Below, piece by piece: positions 32,372 to 43,530 of a stretch of 64,000 nucleotides of DNA. Numbering within the stretch: position 1 is the first letter of the stretch; each line of letters opens with the position of its first letter. The translations under genes were made by a program, and so were the position numbers. The notes under the pieces were generated by a model, which did no database searches, had not been told where the DNA came from, and saw only the letters and a list, made by a program, of their open reading frames with translations. This DNA is from Volvariella volvacea V23 (taxonomy: Eukaryota > Basidiomycota > Agaricomycetes > Agaricales > Pluteaceae). The stretch covers positions 2,183,158 through 2,247,157 of the forward strand of contig KB722737.1 in assembly GCA_000349905.1 (NCBI GenBank). Direction: 5' to 3'.

Positions 32372-34108
32372 TCACAGGCTCGAGGCTTCTCCCAAAAGTT
32401 CCGGGAACAAAGCACAGATTACACGGTCTAGTATAATTACCAATAAATGAACGTTACACGGCGGACTATTCAGAGGTTCCAATGCGTCATTCAAGGTCCT
32501 CGAGGTGTCCGAACCTAGTAGCCAGGGTAGTAGATGGGCTTCGTGATAAATAAAGTTACCATTCAGAAGCAACCAGGCAACCCCAGGAGATGAAATGAAA
32601 CGAAAGAGTGGTTAGTACTGGATACCAAACAGGGGATAGATGAGGAAGGGAAGTGACGTTTACCTGCAGCGCCCTTCGGTCGCCAATTTATTAGGCGTGC
32701 CCTAATTGCAGCTTGCTCTTCTGGAGAGGGATCTGGTGGTACGGGGCCTGGGTAACCATTCGGGAATAGCGTGCTTTTAGCAGCTCGAATAGCATTTAGG
32801 ATGAAGGCAGGGGAGAAGGCCGCTGATAAGGTATATATCAGGTATCTTGAACCAGAAAGAGGACAGTCAATGATATCGCTCTCTCATGAAACCGGGTTCG
32901 CCATTAACAGCATACCTGTCAAGGAAGTGGGATGTAGCCGTAGCCAGCATGGCACAGAAAGTCAGCAAGGCCGTGGAGGCAAATCGGTTATTGAGTGAGA
33001 ATATCTCAGAAAGCATATCGATGAGGTGTTGTGTGTAATTTATATGCACGACATGGTTTGTTTGCGTTAGTGGAGGAGGCGGAGGAAGTGGAGTATGTGA
33101 CATGGAAGAGGAAATAGAATTGATAGTAGAACTAGTTCCAGATCTTATGTGTCGAGTGTTAAATTCATCTTCAGATCCGGCATCGCTTGGTCGAGTTTGA
33201 GAAGCTGGGGGGACGATGTATAGCTGAGGGGGACTACGTTGAGGGGGTGCTTGTAGAGTTGACTGGTTCACGCGCTTTATCGTGCTGATGGCCTGCTTAT
33301 AGCCTTGTATAATGGCGAGACAAGCACCAGATACAGACTGTATGGCCGAAAGAACGATGACAACGAATGTGTGAAATGAGAAGCCATGTCCGTTTTGTGG
33401 GGGAGAAGGCGGCTGCGGCAGATTTCAATGCTTTATAACGGAAGGGCATCAAGTACGAACCTTCAATAGCGACGAAGTCTCATGTTCGCGGATGATGTGA
33501 TCCAAAATTAACTTTTGGATAAACCAGGGTTGAGTGACCTTTGGGATGATGTCGTTGAGCAGAATTTTGAGAATAACCTCCCGCACGATGAATCTCTCTG
33601 CATCGGGACTGTAGTCTTCTGGTGGCAGACAATGCTTTAAAACGAGGTCTATTATTTGACGGAAGTATTCTTGATCGATCACCCCATCAGCGGATACGGC
33701 CATGTGGGGTTGAATGAAATGAAAGAGCTGAGGTAGTGATGCGGCACCCCCTGAGGCGTAAGAGGTAGAAAGCTTGTCGGCTGCATTGCGATAGTCGGAA
33801 TAATGAGTTGTGATGATCGTCGGAAGGTCAAGGAGGCCGAGAGACACAAAATCTATGGTCAACAGCCGCGCTTCTAGAGAGCGTACGACGTGGACAAGCG
33901 CCCGAGTTATCTCTGGGAGGAATTCCTTGTCGTAGCGAGTGATCTTTGACCACCAGGGGTTGACATAGGCACGGAGAGAAAGGGCAATGAAGTCGTAGAG
34001 CTCGGCGTCGAGTTCGTTGGACGGCAGCTGGGTGGCGAGCAAGGGAGGGAGGTCCTTTCCATGGGACAACAGGCGTTTGGCGAGAGTGGAATGGGCGGAG
34101 GAGAGCAT
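32372..34108 (-). CDS. PXA-domain membrane protein
   Basis: Fungal protein with an N-terminal PXA domain, the module found beside PX/RGS domains in sorting-nexin and Mdm1-type proteins of endomembranes. From the ATG at 34108 it reads MLSSAHSTLAKRLLSHGKDL, ELYDFIALSLRAYVNPWWSK, TRYDKEFLPEITRALVHVVR, DFVSLGLLDLPTIITTHYSD and LVLKHCLPPEDY. Hydrophobic helices follow (FHTFVVIVLSAIQSVSGACL; FASTALLTFCAMLATATSHF), with a Pro-rich stretch TPLPPPPPL between. The last exon runs HLLPWLLGSDTSRTLNDALE to LFPELLGEASSL. No PX domain is visible. The open frame extends upstream to 34264 (MWHECEY), but that overlaps the start of the divergent gene, so the inner Met is preferred. Precise function unknown. Confidence 0.8.
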
Positions 34109-34255
34109 GGGGCCGCACGTGACGCGGGCTGCGGAGACTCGGATGGCCTTGGCCAGGCCAGCATGCACTAAGTCAAGTTGTCTGCACAGGCTCTGCGCTC
34201 TGCATTGCTTCTCCTTCCCTTCATTTCTCCTCCATTCCTTTGTGTACTCACACTC
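34109..34255. promoter_or_regulatory. short divergent promoter, PXA protein / single-pass membrane protein
   Basis: 147 bp separate the chosen start codons of two divergently transcribed genes. The right part is pyrimidine-rich on the plus strand (CTTCTCCTTCCCTTCATTTC near 34208). Confidence 0.45.
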
Positions 34256-35423
34256 ATGCCACAAAGCTTATCGAGGCAAACTTTGATTATCATCATCGTT
34301 TGTGCTTCCATTGGCAGTCTCTTATTTTTCCTCATCTTGTGGCGCTGTCTTCGTTCGAGATGCGGGCGTAACTCTGCGCCATTGCCTCCAATACAGCCTC
34401 TTGCCCACCACCGCGAGCACCAACTTGCAAGGCTTGAAGCAGGCCGTCCGGTAACGTGGTATGACCCGGTGTCGTTGCCGCCCGTCAACGCTCCCTTTGG
34501 TTCCTCCGCAAGAACCTCCAAGACTTCTCTTCTCCTTCCTGATAGTCCGAATCCCCCTCCTTCTGGACATGGCAGCTTCCAATTTGGAACACCAGAGGAA
34601 GAGCTTGCTGCTCTAAATTTGCCTGACGCACAATCCCCCATGGCACCAAATCATTCTACCCCAAATCCCTCTACCCCGAATTACTCCACCCCCTCTCCAT
34701 CAACTTCTGTAGATGAGGTTGGTGTAATACCTCGTCCAATCAGTCGTAACCCTACAAGACGACCACGGCCCGTATCAGTCGCCTCATTACCAAGCTCTGC
34801 CCGTCCAAGATCAGTTCGGGATACTATACGAGGCGCTCCTCACGCACCACACAACCAAATACAAATCATTCTTCCTGCACCATTGTCACCAGAGTCCAAT
34901 TCGTACTTGAACACGATGGACAGCTCCCCACTGCCCTCCCGTCCGGTTAGCAGATATGATGACGGCCTTGATCGCCTCAGTGTTGCTGACAAGTGGCTCA
35001 CGTCCGTCTCGCGTTCTTCGAGTCCTGGTGATCTGTCCCGACCGTCTGATAGCGGTAATGACCTTCTTTATGCCGTTTGACCACTGAGTAATAATGTCAC
35101 CGTAATTAGACGACGCGCGCCGATCTTTCTCGTCCATGTCAAGCAATTCGCATCTGGGATCAGGTTCGCGTGCAATGAGGCGTGCTTCGGCCAACCCTCG
35201 ATTATCTCACTCTCAGTCAGTGCCGGTCACAAGTCTCCGTCCCGTCTTATCGTCAGAACTGCCTCCCGTACCTTCCATACCTTCCGGTTACCATGTATAT
35301 GATGCAGCACCAGCGATAAATTCTGTAGACAACGTAAATCAAAACCTGCAAAACTTCTCCACTCCAGGCCCAACTACTGCACCTCATAATGGAAATATTT
35401 CGAGTGATACCCATACTGCCTGA
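34256..35423 (+). CDS. single-pass membrane protein with Ser/Pro-rich cytoplasmic tail, unknown
   Basis: The ATG at 34256 gives MPQSLSRQTLIIIIVCASIG then SLLFFLILWRCLRSRCGR, one strong transmembrane helix followed by a basic stop-transfer patch, suggesting N-outside/C-inside topology. The remaining about 340 residues are disordered: short repeats NHSTPNPSTPNYSTPSPSTS near residues 140-160, and PRPISRNPTRRPRPVSVAS. One intron (donor AGCG|GTAATG near 35055, acceptor TAATTAG near 35108) links RPSDS to DDARRSFSSMSSNSHLG, ending SSDTHTA. An upstream in-frame Met at 34178 would add 26 hydrophobic residues. No known domain. It could be a wall-stress or signalling adaptor, but nothing in the sequence proves a role. 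Confidence 0.65.
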
Positions 35424-35719
35424 TCTAAAAGGACAAATAGCCTCGTCTCCGATGTTGGACTTATCTCATGGATATAGTATTCTGATATAATATGTATAGT
35501 GCCTCTGTGGACACTAGACTGTACCTAGATCCGTAGGTTAGAGCGACCTTGATGAGCTACTTCACCACAGAGTGTTTGCGCTTCTAGGGTACCAAAAAAC
35601 CAGTTTGACACCGGTGAACCGGCAACTAAACGCCCTTCCAAATGAGCTTACCTAATCATCTGTTTTGGAAAGTCGGCGGATTCGCGTATTCGTAGTTGCC
35701 GCTTCACCTTCACCTCGCG

Positions 35720-38700
35720 ATGGGCAAGTCCAAAAAGAGGGCAGTGGTTGAATCCGAGTCCGAGCCGGAAGAGGAGGTCTATCACGTTGGTATGTACTGC
35801 TCCTTGCCTCAATCCTATCGCACACCAATCCCCCATATCCGCGCTCTTGGCCGCTGCGTGATGGATTGAAGAGGTCATCACGAAAGCGCGTGTCGCGCCG
35901 CTGTCGGACGATGAGGAGGGTGAAATAGAACTGGATGATTATGGAAAGCAAAGAGTGAGGACTGCGAAATGGGTAAGTCGGCGGGGTCCCATAATGCATG
36001 GCCACATGAATTGCTACTATATCGCCCTACTCATGTTTCGCGGCGCCGATGTACGATTGTTGTGTACAGGAATACTACGTCAAGGTCTGGCAGTTCTCTT
36101 CTCAAGAGAGTAATCCAGGCTCATTTCATGCTTGTCCTTCAGTGGGCGGGATACGATTCTGATGCATGCAGGTGAGGAAATATGGCCGTCTAGTATCCGA
36201 AAGACTCAGTATCTCTGTACCTGTGCTATCAAGTTGGGAGCCCGAGCAGAATGTGGCTGGATGCCAGCGTCTCCTGTCCAGTTTTTGGAATCATATCGGG
36301 TTAGATAATAAGGATTATGCTATTGGGCACATCTTTGAAGCCTCAGAAAAGTGGATCAGTAAGTTATCATGCAGGAACCATTTATAAACTCACTGCAATC
36401 TGTCCTCAATTCGTTTTCCTACTCTCCTAGAGAAGGAGAAGAGGTATTTTGAGAGGGAGTTCAATCAAGCAAAGGCAGAGTCACTAAAAGAGAAGGAAAA
36501 GGAGAAAGAAAAGAAGAAGGTGATATTCATCTGCATCTTGTAAGCGGCGCAAGCATTGAGCGTTGTATCATACTGGCAGTCCAAAAAGCGATCCAAAAAA
36601 TCACCAACTTTAGAAGCTAGTAAAAAGGCCAGTTCGTCCTCCAAAGGGAAAGAGGTATGTCTACCGCCGAGGGAATACTGATTGACAAATACAGACAGGT
36701 ACTTACATTTGTCTTGCTTAGCGAAGAACGGATACTCCTGAACAAAAGTCGCTGACCATACGACTCTCAAAACGCAAACGAGTTGACAGTTTATCATCGG
36801 ATGACGTGCGTCACGAGGGTGGCTCTCCCACTGTACGAACTCACTATTATATTAGCAACCGCTAGCCCAAATGGTGTCACCAGCGAAAGTGCAAAAGATT
36901 GAAGAAGTTGATGTGGATCTAACAGCGCAGGTAAACGGATTTCACCGTCTTAGTGATTGGAAGCGCTCACATCTAGAGGGTAGTTATCATCACCAGCCGC
37001 CAAGCCGCGATCCTCTTCGCCAACAAACTCACTTTTCTCAGAGAAGACTTCGCCAAGGATGGACGCAGTGGCAGAATTACCTGCGCCCATACCCTCTGCA
37101 TCGACCGGGCCTCCAAAGCCCAAAAGACCTATACCCTTGCCCCCAGTACCCAAGCGGAAGGCGTCATCTTCCCGCCCCCTCAATCCCTTCCTCGGTCCTA
37201 CAACAGCTGTACCAATGGCACAACCAAACCCAACACTACAGGCAGCTCCAATGGCACCTCCCCCTCCCTCAGTTCCGGGACCTTCACAAGTGCCAGTTAT
37301 GACTGGAATTTCAACGAAGCAAAGGCTCGCTCAAAATGCATTGGCACCCACAAACCCAAAGTTGCTTTTGCAAGCAAGCAAAATAAAACCTAGCGCAAGA
37401 TCGGCCACCTTGGCGCAGCTTAACTTTAAGAAGAAGAGGCCTGAAGAACCCGTTCTTTCCAAGACAGATGATGTGATCTCTGAACCATCACCAAACCAGA
37501 ATGAACCCACGCTTGCAGCTTTGAATGCCTCAGCGGCATCACCGACCAGAGAAGATCATGCCTCAACAAGCCTATCTGATCATACCACCTTCGATTCGCC
37601 TATAAGCACTACGGTGCACGACTCTTTATCTCAGTTTTTCGATCGAGCTAATGATAGTAATAAGTACGTGAACTCCCTCTATTGATGAACCCAAATTAAT
37701 CAGGAGTGGCAAGCTTATTTCATTCCCCGGTGTCCTCACGGGCTATCCAATTGGAGCAAGCAGCTGAACGATTCCTACAAGAGGCCGTCCCAAAGTGAGT
37801 AACTTGGGCTCATTAAACTATGTGCAGACACTGAAATATCAACAGTATGGCTACCCCGATCCTGTAAGTATGTGGTGGAAGAAATGAGGATTCCGCTTTA
37901 TTAACTATCCAAGGCCGATGCCAGAGGTTACTTTTGAACCACAGCCACCAAAGGCGCTTCATCACAAAGAAAAGGCTATCCCACTACCCCCACCGAAGTA
38001 CGTGAGCATTTAATAATTCATGGGAAATCACTTACGTCTGTAAGACCGTCACGGGTCTTCAAGTGGTCAGGTAATATAACCTTTGAGACTGGTGGGGAGG
38101 TGAAGACTCTGTGCAAGGTCGTTATGGCAGACAACACCCAACATTCTGAAATGGGATTACCTCTCGCTGTTATTATGTCAACCCTTCGGGAATTGCATAT
38201 TCCTAGCTTCCACGACGCAGCTGATCTAGATATTCTTCTCCGGGCATGCAAAATCGATCAACTGGCCCGTGTCAGCCCACTCGAGGAACAGGATATCGGC
38301 CCTCTAAGGACATTTGTGCGATATATGATGAGAGAGGACAAGGTGCGTTATGCGATTTTTGCACTAACAGTAAAACCAATTCATTCCGTGTACTCAGGTT
38401 GCATTGATCCCGATAGATGCTGACGGAATTATTGTAGCCCACATGCTCCTTTTCCCTAGTGCATCGGAGGTTCTGCAAGCCAAATTTAAGGTTCCCCTAG
38501 ATTTACGAAAACAGGGATATTTCATCGTTGTTGTGCTTCCGTGGAGGCTTTCTCATAACCAGATTGAACTTGATGGTCGACCTTCGCCAAACACTTACGT
38601 ACCCGCCAGCCCGCGTTATACCCGTTATATTTCAAGCGACCGTTGGCCCCATTCCATCCGCTCCTCGCCTTTATTTCAAAACGCACTCCGGATCCTTAAA

Positions 38701-39769
38701 TTCCCTAAAGCCCTCTATGACTTCATGTCGGAGGCCCGTGATCGTTCATACGCCATCTTTACCGATCAATCTCCGAGAGCGAAGAAGGAATATGCATATG
38801 AAACTGCTTTGCTTAGAGCCATCCTTGATCAATGTGGGCAGAAGGCCTCCCGCAGTGGTGAAAGCGAATGGAGAGTCGCGTTCGTGCATATAGGGGCGCT
38901 TGGACAATTAAGCAAATTTCAGAAGTTTGTGGAGAAGAGAGCGACAAGACCCGAACTGCAGTTCTACACCTACGGCACTCATGATAGCGTACCATCGGAT
39001 GAATGGGGTGTTAAGGAAATTTATCCCTGTGGTAGGGGCGACATAAATTTATGATTTATCACCGTATTGATGCGAAGCGATTTAGGTGGGGTGGTCACTT
39101 TTACAGCACACGCATTATCACAGAATCCCATTGGTGTGTACCGTTTGATCAAGCAACTCAATGAGCATCCACTCTGGCTTGGTTATATTACCCCTGAAAC
39201 TCTGGGGATGGCCATTACCCTTCTCTCCGGGTCTGAGAATCCCTATGCATTTTCTGAAAGGTTTGTCTCAAACAATTAGTCGGTTCACTGCGCTTTATTG
39301 ACCACCGCTAAAGGCCTAATTTTCCGCTCCAAGTGATTGTATCGGCGATAAACGACGGTGTAGTGGCATTGCTGACGGCACCTCCTCTCACAATGGTGCA
39401 TGATGCTCGTGCAGAGTGGCTCAAAAACCACTTGTGCTCCCGCCCTTTAACGGCCCGTTCCATAGTGGAGCTTGCTGTGACCACATTAAATAGCAGATAC
39501 ATCAATACACCGAAGGACAGAGTAGAAACAAAGGCTTGTTTGGACTTGGTTGACGATCTCTTGCTCATGCAGAGACAGCCGTGTCTCATGAGGGATTACC
39601 GACGGTATGTCCTTATCAGGGGTAATGAAGCTGGCTTCAATAATGATATTGTAAGTAATAATAATCCTACTTGTAGTGTTGGACAACCTACTTACTTATG
39701 CGACAGGTCGAATCGGCCACATTGACAAGCTTTGATTTCCATGACGATTTTTTTGTGGAGAAGATATAA
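35720..39769 (+). CDS. chromodomain protein with SPOC-like and PIN-like C-terminus (Chp1-like)
   Basis: MGKSKKRAVVESESEPEEEV leads into an N-terminal chromodomain: VYHVEVITKARV, an acidic insert (SDDEEGEIELDDYG), then WEYYVKWAGYDSDA-C-SWEPEQNV and LLSSFW. The aromatic positions that form the methyl-lysine cage (Y of VYHV, W and Y of KWAGY) are present. Next are Lys/Glu-rich helices (AKAESLKEKEKEKEKKK), a Pro-rich linker (PPKPKRPIPLPPVPKRKASS), and a SPOC-like fold (RVFKWSGNITFETGGEV, MADNTQHSEMGLPLAVIMST, ALIPIDADGIIVAHMLLFPS). The last 400 residues (WRVAFVHIGALGQLSKFQKF, ELQFYTYGTHDSVPSDEW, GGVVTFTAHALSQNP) resemble a degenerate PIN region. This order matches Chp1 of the RITS silencing complex in fission yeast. 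Ends FHDDFFVEKI. The chromodomain is certain; Chp1 relatedness is inferred. Confidence 0.75.
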
Positions 39770-40008
39770 CGACGTTGTATCATGCTGTATCATATTTTAG
39801 TTTCATTTGGCGCCTACAATCATCCAGTAATTTCGTTGCATATCGCCCACGCTATCGTTGTTCAAATGGCATAGGTTTAATTGAGTCGCGAGTGGCAGTC
39901 TGATCAAAGAAGAACAATTATCAATACAAGCGAGGCTACAACAAACAGTGAACAGGAGTTCTGTTGGTCGATATATAACGTTGTACGATACCAGCAAATT
40001 ACAATTAC

Positions 40009-40840
40009 CTACGCAAAGGGAGTGCGGGGATAGCGGACCTTTTCTGAGGCTGCGTCATCCACGAACCAATAAAGTTGGCCCGGGAAAGCCGGTTTCACCC
40101 TTGCAGCAGGTAGGCCAGTAGCTGGGTCATCTAGAACAGTTTGAAGGGTGTCAACCTTCTCCTTGCCGGCGGCAACAAACGCAACACGGGCGGCATGATT
40201 GATGACAGGGTAGGTAAGTGTGATACGCTTGGGGGGTGGTTTAGGAGAATCTTCAATGTATGCAACCCATCTATCCTCTTCAGCAAGAAGTTCATGATCC
40301 GGGAAGAGGGAGGCAGTGTGGCCGTCTGGGCCCATGCCAAGGAGGATGAGGTCGAAGACGGGGAAACGGGCTGCATCGGCACGAGCAAATTCGCGTATCA
40401 AGTCCTTCTCGTATGAATCTGCAAGCTCTTCAAGGTCATTGAGCAGCGAGACATCGATGGTGTGAATATTCGCTGCAGGGATTGGGACCTTAGAGAAGAG
40501 AAGACTTTGGCATGCCAGGTGGTTAGAGTCTGCATGATCCAATGGGACAACACGCTCGTCTGCGTAATAGACATGCCTAAATGCTTCTTGCGTGAGGAAT
40601 TCAAATACTCCAGAGGCAGGTGAATGATACTGACCACTTGTCCCATTTCACGGCAGAATTGCCAATTAAACCCCGAAGCATCTTGGGCAGCGAACCGCCA
40701 GATATAGCGAGAGTGAACCTTCCCTTCCTCTCAGTCGCTTCCTTCTGCGCCTTGACGATGAACGAGGCAAGACCATCGACGATGTGGTCTGAGGTAGGGA
40801 AGGAGTAGAGAATCGGAGGATTAGGAGCAGGATGGGCCAT
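40009..40840 (-). CDS. SOL3: 6-phosphogluconolactonase
   Basis: Hydrolyses 6-phosphoglucono-delta-lactone to 6-phosphogluconate, the second oxidative pentose-phosphate step. MAHPAPNPPILYSFPTSDHI starts at ATG 40840. LAISGGSLPKMLRG is the sugar-phosphate-binding loop; YADERVVPLDHADSNHLAC and FDLILLGMGPDGHTASLFPD carry the catalytic-site motifs (the His of GPDGHTASLF). The end reads LYWFVDDAASEKVRYPRTPF. About 250 residues, the family norm. The same frame stays open 260 bp upstream without a conserved Met, so the shorter start is chosen. The symbol follows yeast SOL genes and is approximate. Its product is the substrate of the GND1 enzyme encoded in the same window. Confidence 0.93.
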
Positions 40841-41648
40841 GGTGCTGACACTCAACCAAGATGATTGCAAGCAACTGAGTACCAAAGCAACATCCAGAAT
40901 CCGACCAAGCCAATTCCAAGTGATTATCGATTCAAATGTGACGTCACACCCCGTAAGTCCGCCAACTTGTCCAAAAACAAGTCTACCACTAACCATCACC
41001 TCCGTTGCAGCCGTGATCGTTGGTGTTGCGCTAAATCCTATCCAGTATATCTTCTCGTCGTTAAAATCACAGAGCGCGCGCATACCACCACCAATCCTCA
41101 ATTGACTCTATGGGTACCGAGTGGAAACTGCAACACTAGTTGCCCTGTGAGTACCTGTTGTAGAACGAGTGCCAATGCCGACAGCCCTGGGTAGTTTCGG
41201 TAAAGCCACGAGCAATGGGTGACATAGACCCACATATTTACGAAACGCGGAGATTACCCCTTCCTGCTGCTATCGGTGTCGGTTGTGGAGTGCCACATAG
41301 CGCCAGACTCGCAGTGATAGACCGAGGAGTAAAATTGGATGAGCGAGGCCAACACCGTGACCGCATATTCCTCAGCACATACTACTCAGCCGGGATAAGT
41401 ATCTGCTCCCTGGGGTCGCCATATGGCATGAGCGGTGAGAATAGGTCGTCATTAATGAGGTATCACACATGAATGTACTTGAAACGTGTAAAATGACCAG
41501 AAGTTGCTCGCTTGATGTTCAGCCTTCAAAGCTAATGAACGCGCAACGGCCAGCCAATGACGTTCTCCAACAGATGTGACATTTGCTGTCACACACAGAG
41601 GAAAAGTGAGTTCCGTCCAGTTTCCGGGCTTTACCCTCTACCTCATCA
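40841..41648. other. divergent intergenic region 6PGL / branched-chain aminotransferase
   Basis: About 810 bp. Only unremarkable short open frames are seen. It must contain the two divergent promoters; I see no clear TATA box near either ATG. Confidence 0.5.
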
Positions 41649-43351
41649 ATGTCGTTGGCTACAAGACTTGTGCGCTGCTCTAATGCATGGAAGTACTCGT
41701 TGGCACGGTCAAGCTCTTCTACGTTGAGTACAAATCGTGCCTATGGAGTTCGCTTCATGAGCAAGCTTCAGGATATTGATGTGTGTACAATATGGCATAT
41801 GACGCTTTGATCCAACTCTAAATCCCCACAGCCAGCACAAGTGGAGATTGTGAAGGCTCTCCAGCCAAAGACACCACCTCCTGCGTCCACACTCAAATTT
41901 GGACACACATTCGTAAGGCAAACTATTCTATGGCCAAGCTCACCCATTGAAGCTTTTGTTGTGGAAACTAGACGGATCATATGTTGACTATCCCTTGGAA
42001 GGCAAGCGCAGGATGGGGTGTTCCTACCATACAGCCATGTATGTTCTCCGTCGAGGATTGCAGCCAGGTGCTGATAACCCAGAGTAGATGGTCCCCTTAG
42101 TTTGGAACCCAGCGCGACCGTGTTGCATTATGCCCAGACCCTCTTCGAGGGCATGAAGGCTTATCGACACGACGACGGGAAAGTGTCATTGTTCCGTCCC
42201 GATATGAACATGAAGCGGATGAACAACAGTGCCCGTAGAATTGCTTTACCAGTGTGTGCGCTGCTATTTTTTTCTAGGGGCTAGATGCTTACATGACTAG
42301 ACTTTCAACGGAGATGCACTCCTAGAGCTCATCAAGGATCTCGTTCGTCTTGACAAGCATTGGATACCTAAGGAACCCGGCCACAGTCTCTATATTCGCC
42401 CCACACTGAGTGAGTTGAACTGGGTAAATTTATTGATATGCACTGAACCCCGGCAGTCGGAACACAAAGGGCCATCGGAGTAGGTCCTCCCAATGAAGCC
42501 CTTCTTTTCGTTATCTGCTCCCCTGTTGGTCCCTACTACCCCGACGGGTTCAAACCCGTCGCCCTTTACGGCACAACAGAGTACATTCGTGCTGCTCCTG
42601 GTGGTAGGTCAAATTAGCTCTGAGAAGTTGAGTTAATAAATGACTGAACTGTTCAGGAACTGGGGCCTACAAACTGGGTGTAAACTACGCTCCTGGTGTC
42701 ATGCCTCAAAAGGAAGCTGCAAAACAAGGCTACGTACAGAATCTTTGGCTGCATGGCCCCGAACACTACCTGACCGAGGCGAGTACCAAGTTGTGTTTAA
42801 CCGATGCATGATCTGATACCTTGATATAGGTTGGCACAATGAACATGTTCGTTGTGTTCAAGCAAGCGGACGGTGGTAAGTTACTGTTATCGTATGAGCA
42901 TCCACCCAAGTGACGTTCTTCAGTTTTGGAGCTTGTTACTCCCCCGCTTGATGGCATGATACTCCCCGGAGTTACTCGAGACTCTGTTCTAGCGCTTGCA
43001 CGCGGTCATATAGCTGGCAGTTACAAGGTTCCCAACTTGCCAGATAACCTGAAAGTGACAGAGAGGCAGGTAACAATGAAGGAGGTGAAGGCTGCTGCCC
43101 AGTCAAACTCCCTTGTAGAACTATTTGGAGCAGGTATTTTTGATCACTTGTATGAATGACTGTATGCTGATGGCGTTTCAGGCACTGCAGCTGTTATCAG
43201 TCCTGTTGATAAGATTGGTTATTTAGGAGAAGATGTCTTGATTCCTACTGGACCAGACGGTATGGGTCCTGTGTCAAGAGCCATTTGGACGGAGCTCGTT
43301 GGTCGTCAAACGGGCAAAATTCAAAGTGAATGGAGTGTATATGTGGATTAG
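41649..43351 (+). CDS. BAT1: branched-chain amino acid aminotransferase, probably mitochondrial
   Basis: PLP enzyme (class IV fold) that transfers the amino group between Leu/Ile/Val and 2-oxoglutarate. The ATG at 41649 gives [20 protein letters not shown] then [20 protein letters not shown], an Arg/Ser-rich, acid-free leader typical of mitochondrial import. Core motifs: [78 protein letters not shown] (the Lys is the expected Schiff-base residue), [35 protein letters not shown] and [20 protein letters not shown]. Ends [10 protein letters not shown]. Around eight introns. BAT1 versus cytosolic BAT2 is inferred from the leader only. Confidence 0.92.
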
Positions 43352-43530
43352 TGATCTAATAGGCTTTCTTGTATATCCATCATCTGTAGACCATATATCC
43401 GAGCATACTGAAGGCAATTGATTCTCACACCCAGCATTGTCAGGTCGAGCTGACCTTGAGGGCTTTTGCCCTCGCAATTCTTGCGGATAAATATGAAACA
43501 ATACAAATGCAGATAGCAAATCATAAATGC

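Noticed and set aside
34168..34641. Minus-strand frame of 157 codons opposite the membrane protein
   Set aside because: Antisense to a well-supported transmembrane plus Ser/Pro-rich protein; no domain.
40841..41101. In-frame N-terminal extension of 6-phosphogluconolactonase
   Set aside because: The family starts near MAHPAPNPP, and the extra 87 residues have no conserved feature and would fill the promoter.
41215..41472. Plus-strand frame of 85 codons before the aminotransferase
   Set aside because: No recognisable motif and no splice context linking it to the mitochondrial leader exon.
42543..42560. GACGGGTTCAAACCCGTC, looks like a tRNA T-arm
   Set aside because: It is an 8-2-8 inverted repeat inside the branched-chain aminotransferase coding sequence (PDGFKPVAL); no acceptor, D or anticodon arms surround it.
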